From Rubellimicrobium roseum (lineage in GTDB: Bacteria > Pseudomonadota > Alphaproteobacteria > Rhodobacterales > Rhodobacteraceae), in the NCBI RefSeq assembly GCF_006152145.1, contig NZ_VDFV01000028.1, positions 1 to 49,686 of the forward strand: a DNA stretch of 49,686 nucleotides, in the 5' to 3' direction. Both the position numbers and the translations under genes were made by a program. Within the stretch, counting starts at the first letter, position 1, and each line of letters opens with the position of its first letter. This document shows, piece by piece, positions 19,431 through 28,051 of this stretch. The notes beneath the pieces were generated by a model. It made no database searches. It worked only from the letters and a program-made list of their open reading frames with translations, and was not told the origin of the DNA.

Positions 19431-20927
19431 ATGCTCGACCATTCTCACGACTCGTGGAAGGCCAAGGCCCAGGCGCTCCGCTTCCGCCATCGGGCCTTCA
19501 TCGGAGGTCGCTTCGTTGATGCAGCAGGGGGCGGCACCTTCGACAGCATCAACCCGGCCACCGGCGAGGTGCTGGCCCAGGTCGCTGCCTGCGAGGCGGA
19601 GGACGTTGACCGGGCGGTGGTCGCCGCGCGCCGGGCCTTCGACTCCGGCGTCTGGTCTCGCGCCGCGCCGTCCCACCGCAAGGGGGTCCTGCTGAGGCTC
19701 GCCGGGCTGATCCGCGACAACCTCGAGGAGCTGGCCCTGCTCGACTCGCTCGATATGGGCAAACTGGTGAAGGATGCGGCGACCATCGACGTGCCCGGAT
19801 CGGCTGGCATCTTCCAGTGGTATGCCGAAGCCATCGACAAGCTTTACGACGAGGTCGCGCCGACGGGGCAGGGAGACCTCGCGCTCGTGCGGCGGGTGCC
19901 CCTGGGGGTCGTGGGGGCGGTGGTGCCCTGGAATTTCCCCCTCGACATGGCGACCTGGAAATGCGCGCCGGCGCTCGCCGCCGGGAACTCGGTCGTGCTC
20001 AAGCCCGCGGAGCAGTCGCCCCTGTCGGCATTGCGTCTGGCGGAGCTGGCCGCCGAGGCCGGTGTGCCGGAGGGCGTGCTGAACGTCGTGCCGGGACTCG
20101 GCGCGACCGCCGGCCGGGCGCTGGGCCTCCATGGGGACGTGGACTGCCTCGCCTTCACGGGGTCCACCGCCACCGGCAAGCTCTTCATGCAGTATTCGGG
20201 CCAGTCCAACCTCAAGCCGGTCTGGCCCGAGACGGGGGGCAAGAGCCCGAACCTCGTCTTCGCGGATTGCGACAACCTCGACCGGGCCGCGGACATGGCG
20301 GCCTTCGGGATCTTCTTCAACCAGGGTGAGGTCTGCTCGGCCAACTCGCGGCTCTACGTGGAGCGATCCATCCGCGACGCCTTCGTCGAGAAGTTGGTGG
20401 AGCGCGCAGAGGCGGCCCAGCCCGGCGATCCGCTCGACCCCGCCTCGCGCATGGGCGCCATCGTGGACGAGCGGCAGACCCGGAAAATTATGAGCTTCAT
20501 CGAGGGAGGCCGCGCGACGGCGCGCCTCGTGACCGGGGGGGAGCGGGTGAGCGTGGATGGCCGCGGCTGCTTCGTCGCTCCCACGATCTTCGAGGATGTG
20601 CGCCCCGACGACCCACTGGCGCGGGAGGAGATCTTCGGGCCGGTGCTGGCCGTGGTCCCTTTCGACACGGAGGAGGAGGCCGTGCGGATGGCGAACGACT
20701 CGCTCTATGGCCTCGCTGCTTCGGTCTGGACCGATGACCTGGGCCGCGCGCTGCGGGTGTCAGATGCGCTGCATGCAGGCACCGTATCCGTGAACACGGT
20801 GGATGCCCTTTCGGTGGGGACACCCTTCGGTGGCATGAAGCAGTCGGGCTTCGGGCGGGACCTGTCGTTGCATTCGCTCGACAAATACACCGCGCTCAAG
20901 ACGGTCTGGATCAAGTACGGCGCGTGA
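19431..20927 (+). CDS. aldehyde dehydrogenase (PuuC-like)
   Basis: This 498-aa NAD(P)-dependent aldehyde dehydrogenase has Asn168 in PWNFP, cofactor Lys191 in LKPAEQSP, the general base Glu267 in PETGGKSP and catalytic Cys302 in NQGEVCSA. It resembles gamma-glutamyl-gamma-aminobutyraldehyde dehydrogenases of polyamine breakdown. It probably oxidises the aldehyde released by the amine dehydrogenase encoded 15 nt upstream. AAGGAGG lies 6 nt before the start codon. Confidence 0.94.
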   Translation: MLDHSHDSWKAKAQALRFRHRAFIGGRFVDAAGGGTFDSINPATGEVLAQVAACEAEDVDRAVVAARRAFDSGVWSRAAPSHRKGVLLRLAGLIRDNLEELALLDSLDMGKLVKDAATIDVPGSAGIFQWYAEAIDKLYDEVAPTGQGDLALVRRVPLGVVGAVVPWNFPLDMATWKCAPALAAGNSVVLKPAEQSPLSALRLAELAAEAGVPEGVLNVVPGLGATAGRALGLHGDVDCLAFTGSTATGKLFMQYSGQSNLKPVWPETGGKSPNLVFADCDNLDRAADMAAFGIFFNQGEVCSANSRLYVERSIRDAFVEKLVERAEAAQPGDPLDPASRMGAIVDERQTRKIMSFIEGGRATARLVTGGERVSVDGRGCFVAPTIFEDVRPDDPLAREEIFGPVLAVVPFDTEEEAVRMANDSLYGLAASVWTDDLGRALRVSDALHAGTVSVNTVDALSVGTPFGGMKQSGFGRDLSLHSLDKYTALKTVWIKYGA

Positions 20928-20930
20928 AAA

Positions 20931-22106
20931 ATGGACAGCCTCGACATCCTCGCCCGGCTTTTGGCGCATGACAGCGTGAGCCGGAATCCGAACCGCGCCC
21001 TGGTGGACGAGGTGGCGGCACTCCTGCGCGGGGCGGGGCTAGATCCGGTGATCCTGCCCGATGCCTCGGGCGGCAAGGCGAGCCTCTTCGTGACGGTCGG
21101 CCCCGCCGACCGCGCCGGGGTCATGCTGTCGGGGCACACCGATGTCGTCCCTGTGGAGGGGCAGGCCTGGACCGTACCACCCTTCGCGCTCACCCGGCGG
21201 GATGGGCGCCTCTACGGACGCGGGACCGCGGACATGAAGGGCTTCGTCGCCTGCGCGCTGCGGGCCGTGCTGGACGCCGCGCATCGCCCCTTGCGCACGC
21301 CCCTGCACCTCGCGCTGTCCTATGACGAGGAGCTGGGCTGTCTCGGCGTGGGCTCCCTGATCGGGATGCTCTCCCAGGCCCCGCAGCGCCCCCTCCTCTG
21401 CATTGTGGGGGAGCCCACGTCCATGCAGGTTGCCACCGGGCACAAGGGCAAGATCGCGCTTCGGGCCACCTGCACGGGGCGAGAGGCGCATTCCGCCCTC
21501 GCCCCGCTCGGCCTCAACGCCATCCACCTCGCGGCCGATCTCCTGTCCCGGCTCCGCGCGTTGCAGGAGCGGCTGGAGCGCGAGGGGTCGAGGGACGCCG
21601 ACTACGACGTGCCCTACACGACCGTACATGCGGGCCGCATCGACGGGGGCGTCGCGCTCAACATCGTGCCGAACCGCTGCATTCTGGACTTCGAGATTCG
21701 CAACGTGGTGGAAGACGACCTCTCCGCGCTCGTAGCCGATCTGCGCGCAGAGGCCGCAACCATCGCCCAGGCAGCTCGCACCCACGCGCCGGAGGCCAGC
21801 ATCGCGATCGAGGAGCTGTTCTCCTATCCGGGCCTGGGGACGCCCACGGATGCCGGGGCCGTGCGCTTCGTGCAGTCGCTCACGGGTGCCAACGGGACGA
21901 TCAAGGTGGCCTTCGGGACCGAGGGCGGGCTCTTCTCCGAGCGGCTGGGCGTGCCCACGGTGATCTGCGGCCCGGGCTCCATGGCACAGGGGCACAAGCC
22001 CGACGAATACGCCACCGAGGAACAGATCGCCCGCTGCGACGCCATGCTTTCGCGGCTGCTTGATCGGTTGGAGGCCGGGCTCGACCAGATACCGGACGCC
22101 GCCTGA
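20931..22106 (+). CDS. M20 amidohydrolase (acetylornithine deacetylase-like)
   Basis: This 391-aa enzyme has M20 metallopeptidase motifs: His69 and Asp71 in SGHTDVVP, the bridging Asp101 in GRGTADMKG, and the Glu133-Glu134 pair in YDEELGC. The family removes N-acyl groups from amino acids such as N-acetylornithine. Lying 3 nt after the aldehyde dehydrogenase gene, far from any arginine-biosynthesis gene, it more likely deacylates an N-acyl amino acid made by this pathway (inference). Confidence 0.9.
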   Translation: MDSLDILARLLAHDSVSRNPNRALVDEVAALLRGAGLDPVILPDASGGKASLFVTVGPADRAGVMLSGHTDVVPVEGQAWTVPPFALTRRDGRLYGRGTADMKGFVACALRAVLDAAHRPLRTPLHLALSYDEELGCLGVGSLIGMLSQAPQRPLLCIVGEPTSMQVATGHKGKIALRATCTGREAHSALAPLGLNAIHLAADLLSRLRALQERLEREGSRDADYDVPYTTVHAGRIDGGVALNIVPNRCILDFEIRNVVEDDLSALVADLRAEAATIAQAARTHAPEASIAIEELFSYPGLGTPTDAGAVRFVQSLTGANGTIKVAFGTEGGLFSERLGVPTVICGPGSMAQGHKPDEYATEEQIARCDAMLSRLLDRLEAGLDQIPDAA

Positions 22107-22260
22107 GGCGGAGCCGGGCCGGGGCAGGCGAGGCCTGGGTGCCGACACGGCAATGGCGGACATGGCGGGCGGCGAGGTCTTGGCAGGAGGCCTGACGATG
22201 TGCGGCATTCCTTCCGTTATGGCACGGAATTTTTGGATGGCAGGTTAACGGCCCCACCGA

Positions 22261-23190
22261 TCAGTCCGTCCGGACGCCCGGAATCGACGTCGGGGTGACG
22301 AGCGCGCGGCAATGGGCCTCGAAGGCGTCGGTGACGCGGGTGGGGCGAATCCCCTGGAGCCGCGCCATCCCGAGGCGAAGCGCGCGGGGCCCCCCCGAGA
22401 GCGGGCGGTAGACCAGCGGCTTGCCGTCCGGCGCGAGCTCGGATGCCGGCCGGACGTTCACCAGAAGGAAGCCGAAGCCGTTGGCGACCATGGACCGCGC
22501 AAGCGCCATGTCCCGCGTGCGCTCCGCGATGCGGGGAGCGAGGCCCTCTGGTCCGAAGGCCGAGAGGAAATAGGCGGTGCTTCCGGGCAGATCGAGCAGA
22601 ATCATCGGGTGGTCGGCGAGGTCGGCGGGCGTCACGGCGGGGCGACGGACCAGCGGGTGGTCGGGGGGCAGCGCGACATGGGGCGGGATGGGGGCGAGGG
22701 GCTCGAACCCGATGCCGGGCGGCACGTCGAGGTCGTAAGTCAAGCAAAGGTCGAGGGTGCCTTGCCGCAGTCCCTCCATGAGGCCCGCGTGGTCGCCCTC
22801 CACCTGCCGGACCTCGACCTCGGGGTGCTGGAGTTCGAAGCGGGCGCGCAGTTCAGGCAGGACCAGGGCAGAGAAGCTGGACAGGCAGCCGATGGACAGG
22901 GGGCCCGACACGCTGGAGCGCAGGTCGGCGGCGAGGACCACGACCCGTTCGGCCTGTCGGAGCGCGTCGCGAGCTGCCCCGACGATCCGGTGCCCCCCGG
23001 GCGTGAGCGCCAGGCCATGCGCGTGGCGCCTGTGGAAAAGTTGGACGCCGAGCTCGGCCTCGAGTTGGGCGACGGCGGTCGAGATCGACGGGGCTGAGAT
23101 GTGGAGCCGCTGGGCCGCCTGGGCGATCGATCCTTCCTCGCCTACGGCGACGAGGTATTCCAGTTGGCGGAGGGTGACTCGGAGGGCCAT
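22261..23190 (-). CDS. LysR-family transcriptional regulator
   Basis: This 309-aa regulator has an N-terminal LysR helix-turn-helix (LRQLEYLVAVGEEGSIAQAAQRLHISAPSISTAV, residues 7-40) and a PBP2-like effector domain. The ATG at 23190 starts directly before the conserved helix; the longer frame to 23226 adds 12 residues without support. It is the last gene of a same-strand run behind the DUF1028 gene (39 nt gap) and convergent with the M20 gene, so it may control either amine module. Confidence 0.9.
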   Translation of the reverse strand: MALRVTLRQLEYLVAVGEEGSIAQAAQRLHISAPSISTAVAQLEAELGVQLFHRRHAHGLALTPGGHRIVGAARDALRQAERVVVLAADLRSSVSGPLSIGCLSSFSALVLPELRARFELQHPEVEVRQVEGDHAGLMEGLRQGTLDLCLTYDLDVPPGIGFEPLAPIPPHVALPPDHPLVRRPAVTPADLADHPMILLDLPGSTAYFLSAFGPEGLAPRIAERTRDMALARSMVANGFGFLLVNVRPASELAPDGKPLVYRPLSGGPRALRLGMARLQGIRPTRVTDAFEAHCRALVTPTSIPGVRTD

Positions 23191-23229
23191 GGCCCCGGTT
23201 GTCCCGCGAAGCGCGGCGGGGCTCAAGCC

Positions 23230-23904
23230 TCAGGGATCGCCGGGAACGCCATAGGAGGGAGACGCGGAGGGGTCGAGCGCCCGCTGGACATAGGCGCCCA
23301 TCTGCGGACGGTACACGGCCCAGGCTGTGCCAAGGGCGGCGATGGGGTCATCCTCCGTCCAGTCAATGCGGAGGTCGGCCAGGGGCCAGGGCTGGTCGTC
23401 GACGAGGAGGAGCCCCGCGGAATGGACCGGCCCGGCCTCGCCGCCTGAATCCCGTCCGGCCGTTAGGGCCACCATCAGCCGGTCCCCTAGATGGCCTTGT
23501 GAGCCGTCGAAGGCGTCGAGCATGGCCTGGGGGACGCCCTCGTGGGACAGGAGGTTCCCGCCTGCCACCGCGTCCCGTCCCCTCGCCTCGGACCAGAGGC
23601 CGAGCGCGTGGACTCCCGAATGGATGGCCGGGGGGCCGTCGGTGCCGACCGCGAGAACCTGCCGCCACTCCATCGCTGCGCCGCCGCGCCTCAGGATCAC
23701 GACGGCCTCCTCGGCGGTGGCGCCCTTCGCCATGAGGTCGAGGGCGCGCGGGCCGAGGCGAGGGTCGGTAACGTTCTGGCTGGCGACCGCGCCCACGCCG
23801 GCGCGGGCATGGGCGCATCGGGCCGCGACCGCGGGGGAGGAGGACGAGATCACCATCCCGAACATAACGGTGCGGGCGCAGCGCGCGACAAGGGAGAAGG
23901 TCAT
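23230..23904 (-). CDS. DUF1028 family protein
   Basis: This 224-aa protein begins MTFSLVARCARTVMFGMVISSSSPAVAAR and continues GVGAVASQNVTDPRLGPRALDLM, hallmarks of DUF1028, an Ntn-hydrolase-like fold of unproved function often found beside RidA and peptidase genes. The family's conserved serines follow the first strand. It starts 4 nt after the RidA stop, so the two are co-translated and probably in one pathway. Confidence 0.88.
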   Translation of the reverse strand: MTFSLVARCARTVMFGMVISSSSPAVAARCAHARAGVGAVASQNVTDPRLGPRALDLMAKGATAEEAVVILRRGGAAMEWRQVLAVGTDGPPAIHSGVHALGLWSEARGRDAVAGGNLLSHEGVPQAMLDAFDGSQGHLGDRLMVALTAGRDSGGEAGPVHSAGLLLVDDQPWPLADLRIDWTEDDPIAALGTAWAVYRPQMGAYVQRALDPSASPSYGVPGDP

Positions 23905-23908
23905 GACC

Positions 23909-24322
23909 CTAGTCCGGGATCACGGCGGTGGCGTCGATCTCCACCAGCCAGTTCGGGCGCGCCAGCGCCACCACGACGAGGCCCGTGGAGACGTAATGGA
24001 TGCCGGGCAGCATCTCGCCTAAGGTCCGGTAGACCGGCTCGCGGTGGCGCACGTCGGTCAGGTAGATCACGAGCTTGCAGATGTGCTCGGGCTTCGCGCC
24101 GGCTTCGGAGAGGAGCTGGAGGATGTTGTCCACCGCCTTGCGCGTCTGTTCGGCCGGATCGTGGCTGTCGATGTCGCGCCCGGTGTCGAGGTCCTGCGGG
24201 CACTGGCCGCGCAGGAACACGGTCGTCCCCCGCGCCACCACGGCATGAGCGAGGTCGTTGGACAGGCGTTGTTCAGGGTAGGTGTCGCGGGTGTTGAAGG
24301 GGCGGATCCGGGTATGGGCCAA
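23909..24322 (-). CDS. RidA-family protein
   Basis: The product (about 137 aa) has the RidA/YjgF/UK114 fold signatures: VFLRGQCPQDLDTG, a central helix TRKAVDNILQLLSEAGA and ending WLVEIDATAVIPD. RidA proteins hydrolyse reactive enamine/imine intermediates or act as related deaminases. The TTG at 24322 is chosen because GAGGA lies just upstream and it clears the monooxygenase stop; the frame also extends to 24385 inside that gene. The family's usual substrate-binding arginine is not obvious near the C-terminus, so it may be a divergent subgroup. Confidence 0.85.
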   Translation of the reverse strand: MAHTRIRPFNTRDTYPEQRLSNDLAHAVVARGTTVFLRGQCPQDLDTGRDIDSHDPAEQTRKAVDNILQLLSEAGAKPEHICKLVIYLTDVRHREPVYRTLGEMLPGIHYVSTGLVVVALARPNWLVEIDATAVIPD

Positions 24323-24338
24323 GGGGTCCTCGTGACGG

Positions 24339-25583
24339 TCAGGCGGTGAGCGGCGCGGGCGCGCGGGCGGCGATGCGATCGGCAATCTCGCCCGCGTCCC
24401 GCCAAGCGCCCCAGATGAAAGCGGAGCCGCGGCAGGTCAGCCAGGGGAGGCCCACGAACCAGAGCCCCGGCTGGGGGGAGGCGCCGCGGTCGTGGACGGG
24501 CCTGCCGGCCGCGTCGAAGGTGCCGGCCTTGAGCCAGCCGAAGTCGAAGGCGTAGCCGGTGGCCCAGATGATGGAGTGGATGCCGGCCGCCTGGAGGTCG
24601 AGGTCGAGGATCGGCTGGGACAGGCAGGCCGGGTCGGGAAAGGTGCGGCGCGCCTCGGCGTCCTCGGGGAGGTCGAGGCCGTGACGCGCGGCATGGGCGT
24701 CGGCTTCGTCGAGGACCGACAGGTAGTTCGCGTCGCCCCTCGCGATGTTAACCGCTAAGTCGGGGGCGAGGCGGAGGCGCCCGTCCGAGAAGCCCTCGGC
24801 GCGGCCGAGGAGGGTGATGCCCTCGTTTCCGAGGCGGCGGAAATCGATGGTCTCTCCTCCGCGGGCGCCGGAGACGGCGATGGTGACATGCTCTGTCCCG
24901 GGGGTGCGGGCTCGGGCGTCCCACTTGCCGAGAGCGCCGAGCCACCATGTGAAGTCGCGGCCCCGGTAGCGGCGGGGCGGACGGTCGTGGGGGCCTACGC
25001 AGAGATGGACGGCCCGGCCGGCGCGGTTCAGCTCGTCGGCGATCTGGGTGCCCGACGAGCCGGCGCCGACCACGAGGACGCCGCCTGCGGGGAGCTGGTC
25101 CGGGTTCCGGTAGGCAGCGGAGTGTATCTGAAATGGAACGGCGTCGCGCGGGACGAAGTCTGGCACGATGGGCCGCTGGAAGGGACCGGTGGCCGCCACA
25201 AGGTTTCGCACCTCGATAGGTCCCGCGGTCGTCTCGATGCGGAAACCCGCGCCCGAGGGCAGGGGACGTGCCTCGGTCACCTCGACGCCGCAGTGGATCG
25301 GGGCGGCGATGCGTGCGGCGAAGCATTCGAAGTAGGCGACGATCTGGTCCTTGGAGGCGAAAGCGTCGGGATCGAGGCCGTCGAACTCTTGCGCGGGGAA
25401 GCGATCGTGCCAGGCGGGGCCATTCGCCACGAGGGAGTCCCAGCGCTCCGACCGCCACCGTTCCGCTATCCGCTGCCGTTCCAAGACGAGGTGGGGCCGT
25501 TCGAGCCGGCCCAGATGCGCGCTCACGGCCAGACCGGCCTGACCGGCCCCGATGATGAGGGTCTCGACCTCTTCCACTGACAT
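24339..25583 (-). CDS. flavin-dependent monooxygenase (FMO/CzcO-like)
   Basis: This 414-aa protein has an FAD Rossmann motif GAGQAG (residues 12-17), an NADPH motif GAGSSG near residue 170, and the ATGY motif (WATGYAFDF) near residue 345. It belongs to class B flavin monooxygenases, which oxygenate amines, sulfides or ketones in the cytoplasm. It heads the four-gene run FMO-RidA-DUF1028-LysR. An amine N-oxygenation or oxidative step producing an imine for RidA is a reasonable but unproved role. Confidence 0.86.
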   Translation of the reverse strand: MSVEEVETLIIGAGQAGLAVSAHLGRLERPHLVLERQRIAERWRSERWDSLVANGPAWHDRFPAQEFDGLDPDAFASKDQIVAYFECFAARIAAPIHCGVEVTEARPLPSGAGFRIETTAGPIEVRNLVAATGPFQRPIVPDFVPRDAVPFQIHSAAYRNPDQLPAGGVLVVGAGSSGTQIADELNRAGRAVHLCVGPHDRPPRRYRGRDFTWWLGALGKWDARARTPGTEHVTIAVSGARGGETIDFRRLGNEGITLLGRAEGFSDGRLRLAPDLAVNIARGDANYLSVLDEADAHAARHGLDLPEDAEARRTFPDPACLSQPILDLDLQAAGIHSIIWATGYAFDFGWLKAGTFDAAGRPVHDRGASPQPGLWFVGLPWLTCRGSAFIWGAWRDAGEIADRIAARAPAPLTA

Positions 25584-25981
25584 CCTGCCCCCTCAGCCAT
25601 TGAGCCGAGCCCACCGCATTCGGGCCGACTCCGAACGCCAGTCTAGCGAAGCGACAGTTGGCGCGAAAATAGGATATGGCTTCGCCCCGGTTAGGCGCGC
25701 CCTAGGATCGGTGCTGTCCGACATCAGACGACCCGAGCCGGCGAGGATCCTGCCCCGATCTCCGGCGAGACGAGGAAAGAGAGCACCGAAGGCCAGCCGC
25801 GCGCGGGAGATCGGGCGCAAGCGGCGCCACGGCTGGGACCGCGGCTTTACCCCGCAGGAGGATGGCGTCTCCTCGATGCCAGATTCCGCGACGGCAAGCC
25901 GGGCGCTGGGCCCACACGCACCTTCTTCCGGCGCGGGCAAGAAGTCGCGGGCGGGGTCTGTCGAGGTCCTGCCGCTGACCG
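25584..25981. other. 398-bp intergenic region upstream of the monooxygenase gene
   Basis: No gene is supported here. Long readings exist on both strands, but they have no recognisable domain or ribosome binding site and look like GC-rich shadows. The region should contain the promoter of the monooxygenase-RidA-DUF1028 run; no clear operator or terminator was seen. Confidence 0.5.
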
Positions 25982-26845
25982 TCAGAACAGGTCGAGGTTT
26001 CGCAGAACCTCTGGCCAGCGGTCCAGCCTCTCGCGCGTTCGTTCCGGATCCCTCCCTGCCACGGAATGGGTGATGAGATTGAGCAGCGTGGCGAGAGGCC
26101 CCGTGCTTTCGAGAAAGGTCCCTACTTTCGTGGGGGCAAAAAAGACCAGCGGAGTGTGCCGCGCGGCCCACGTGTTGAGTTCGTCCGTCACGACGACGGC
26201 AGACATGCCCGCCTGCCGGGCCATCTGGACGATAGGCTCAGCCTGTCGGGCATAGGGAATGGTGTCGACCAGCAGCAGACAGTTCCGGGGCGCATGGCCT
26301 GGCGGGTGGATCCACTCGGCCAGGCCCGTATCGTGAGGCGAGACGAAGCGCACCGACGGCCGGACGATCGAGAGGCGCCGGGCGAAGTCCTCGGCCAGGC
26401 CCCGAACGGTCTGGAACCCTGTGACGAAGACATCGGACGCGCCCTCGAGGGCCAGGACAGCGTCGGTCCATTCCGGCCGGGCGATCTGCGAACCCAAGCC
26501 CAGCACCGCCTCGGCGTCCCGCTTGATCAGCGTCCCGATCTCCCCCTCCAGCAGGCGCAGGGTGCGTCCCACAGCGTCGAGGTGCAGGTTGGCCGCCGAG
26601 GCCTGGAGGTCTGTCTTTAGGGCGGGCAGTCCCTTGTAGCCCAGGCGGCGGAAGAACCGGCTCACCGTAATGGGGCTCACGCCCGTCTTGGCGGCGATGC
26701 TCGCTCCGGTTTCGAGGCCGATCGTGCCCTCGTTCAAGATGAGCCACTGCGCGATGGCTGCCTCTGATTTGGTCAGTTCTGGTCGAACTGCCCTGAGACG
26801 GGCAGAGAAGGAGGACTCCGGAGCCTTGGCGACCGAGCTGCTCAT
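25982..26845 (-). CDS. RpiR/MurR-family transcriptional regulator
   Basis: This 287-aa protein has an N-terminal RpiR helix-turn-helix (residues 14-90, with TKSEAAIAQWLI and GVSPITVSRFFRRLGYKG) and a C-terminal SIS domain (about 110-270), which usually binds a sugar phosphate or related effector. It is divergent from the second PotDABC-like operon, with 131 bp between starts, and is the likely regulator of that importer. Confidence 0.9.
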   Translation of the reverse strand: MSSSVAKAPESSFSARLRAVRPELTKSEAAIAQWLILNEGTIGLETGASIAAKTGVSPITVSRFFRRLGYKGLPALKTDLQASAANLHLDAVGRTLRLLEGEIGTLIKRDAEAVLGLGSQIARPEWTDAVLALEGASDVFVTGFQTVRGLAEDFARRLSIVRPSVRFVSPHDTGLAEWIHPPGHAPRNCLLLVDTIPYARQAEPIVQMARQAGMSAVVVTDELNTWAARHTPLVFFAPTKVGTFLESTGPLATLLNLITHSVAGRDPERTRERLDRWPEVLRNLDLF

Positions 26846-26872
26846 GCCATCTTTACATCATCATAGGGTGAT

Positions 26873-26900
26873 TGTTAGCGTTCTGTCATTGGACCTAACA
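26873..26900. promoter_or_regulatory. inverted repeat in the RpiR/PotD divergent region
   Basis: TGTTAG (26873-26878) and CTAACA (26895-26900) form a 6-bp inverted repeat with a 16-nt spacer, in the middle of the 131-bp divergent intergenic region. It is a candidate operator for the RpiR-type regulator. Confidence 0.4.
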
Positions 26901-26976
26901 CGGCCCGGACCTTCGCGCCAAGGTGGAACCGCCCCGAGCAGAGGGCGGCCACTGCTGAACCAATGGGGATGACACC

Positions 26977-28002
26977 ATGATCGCACGATTGGCTGGACTC
27001 GCCTTTCTGGCCTCCACCACGGCGCTTGCGGCGCAGGACGCCGGCACGCTCGCGCTCTACAACTGGGGCGACTACATCAACCCCGAGGTCCTCCAGCGCT
27101 TCACGGAAGAGACGGGGATCGAGGTGACGCTGGACACCTACTCCTCGAACGAGGAGATGCTGGCCAAGATCCAGGCGGGCGCCACTGGCTACGACATCGT
27201 CTTCCCGTCCGTCCACATGCAGGACATCATGCTCCAGCTCGGCCTGCTGGAGCGGACGGGCATCAACGAGAGCCCGAGCTTCGCCAATATCGACCCGGCC
27301 TTCCTGCGCTCGTCCCAGGACCCCAACGGCGAGTACTGCCTGCCCTATGCCTGGGGAACGGTGGGCATCTACTACAACGAGGACGTGACCGGACCCATCG
27401 CCGGCTGGGAGGATTTCTTCGCCATCCCCGAGCGGACCGGCGGCAAGATCAGCCTGCTCGACGACATGCGCGAGGTCATGGCGATCGGCCTCATCATGAC
27501 CGGCGCCTCGGTCAACTCGGCCGACCCGGCCGAGATCCAGGCCGCAACCGACTACATCCTGTCCCACAAGGAAGACGTGACCGCCTTCACCTACGAGAGC
27601 ATGGCGCTGATGTCCTCGGGGGATCTGGCTGCGGCGCATTTCTTCGTGGGCGGCAACGTGTTCTTCACCGAGACGCCGAACATCAAGTACGTCATCCCCG
27701 CCGAGGGCGGCACGATGTACCAGGAGAACATCTGCGTCCTCGCCTCGGCGCCGAACAAGGAGGCGGCCATGCGCTTCCTCGAGTTCTACCTCCAGCCCGA
27801 GATCGCGGCCCTGAACGTGGCGCAGCAGTTCAACGGCACGCCCAACGTCCCCGCCAACGAGCTCACGCCGGAGTTCATCCAAGGGAACCCCAACATCAAC
27901 GTGCCCCCCGAGACGATGGAACGTCTCCAGATATTCGAGGACCTGGGTGCCGCGCTGCGCGCCTATGACCGCGCCTGGAATACCATCCGGACTGTGCAGT
28001 GA
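26977..28002 (+). CDS. polyamine-type periplasmic binding protein (PotD-like), second system
   Basis: This 341-aa binding protein has a short signal peptide (to about residue 19, ALAAQ) followed by LALYNWGDYINPEVLQRFTEETG, the canonical PotD/PotF start with NWxxYI. A second ligand-contact region is visible in LPYAWGTVGIYYN. It should bind a positively charged amine or peptide in the periplasm. It heads the operon and is followed by a hairpin. Confidence 0.92.
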   Translation: MIARLAGLAFLASTTALAAQDAGTLALYNWGDYINPEVLQRFTEETGIEVTLDTYSSNEEMLAKIQAGATGYDIVFPSVHMQDIMLQLGLLERTGINESPSFANIDPAFLRSSQDPNGEYCLPYAWGTVGIYYNEDVTGPIAGWEDFFAIPERTGGKISLLDDMREVMAIGLIMTGASVNSADPAEIQAATDYILSHKEDVTAFTYESMALMSSGDLAAAHFFVGGNVFFTETPNIKYVIPAEGGTMYQENICVLASAPNKEAAMRFLEFYLQPEIAALNVAQQFNGTPNVPANELTPEFIQGNPNINVPPETMERLQIFEDLGAALRAYDRAWNTIRTVQ

Positions 28003-28011
28003 GACAGAGGA

Positions 28012-28033
28012 GGGCGGCCTTGGAAGGCCGCCC
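28012..28033 (+). terminator. intercistronic hairpin after the second PotD-like gene
   Basis: A perfect 9-bp stem (GGGCGGCCT with AGGCCGCCC) closes a 4-nt loop TGGA, 9 nt after the stop codon and 18 nt before the ATPase start. It is placed like the hairpins after the other binding-protein genes in this window. Confidence 0.7.
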
Positions 28034-28051
28034 GTGCGACCGGGGGCTTCG

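Noticed and set aside
20931-22106. Arginine biosynthesis (argE) assignment for the M20 gene
   Set aside because: The family match is real, but the gene sits at the end of an amine-catabolic operon with no other arginine gene, so the biosynthetic name was not used.
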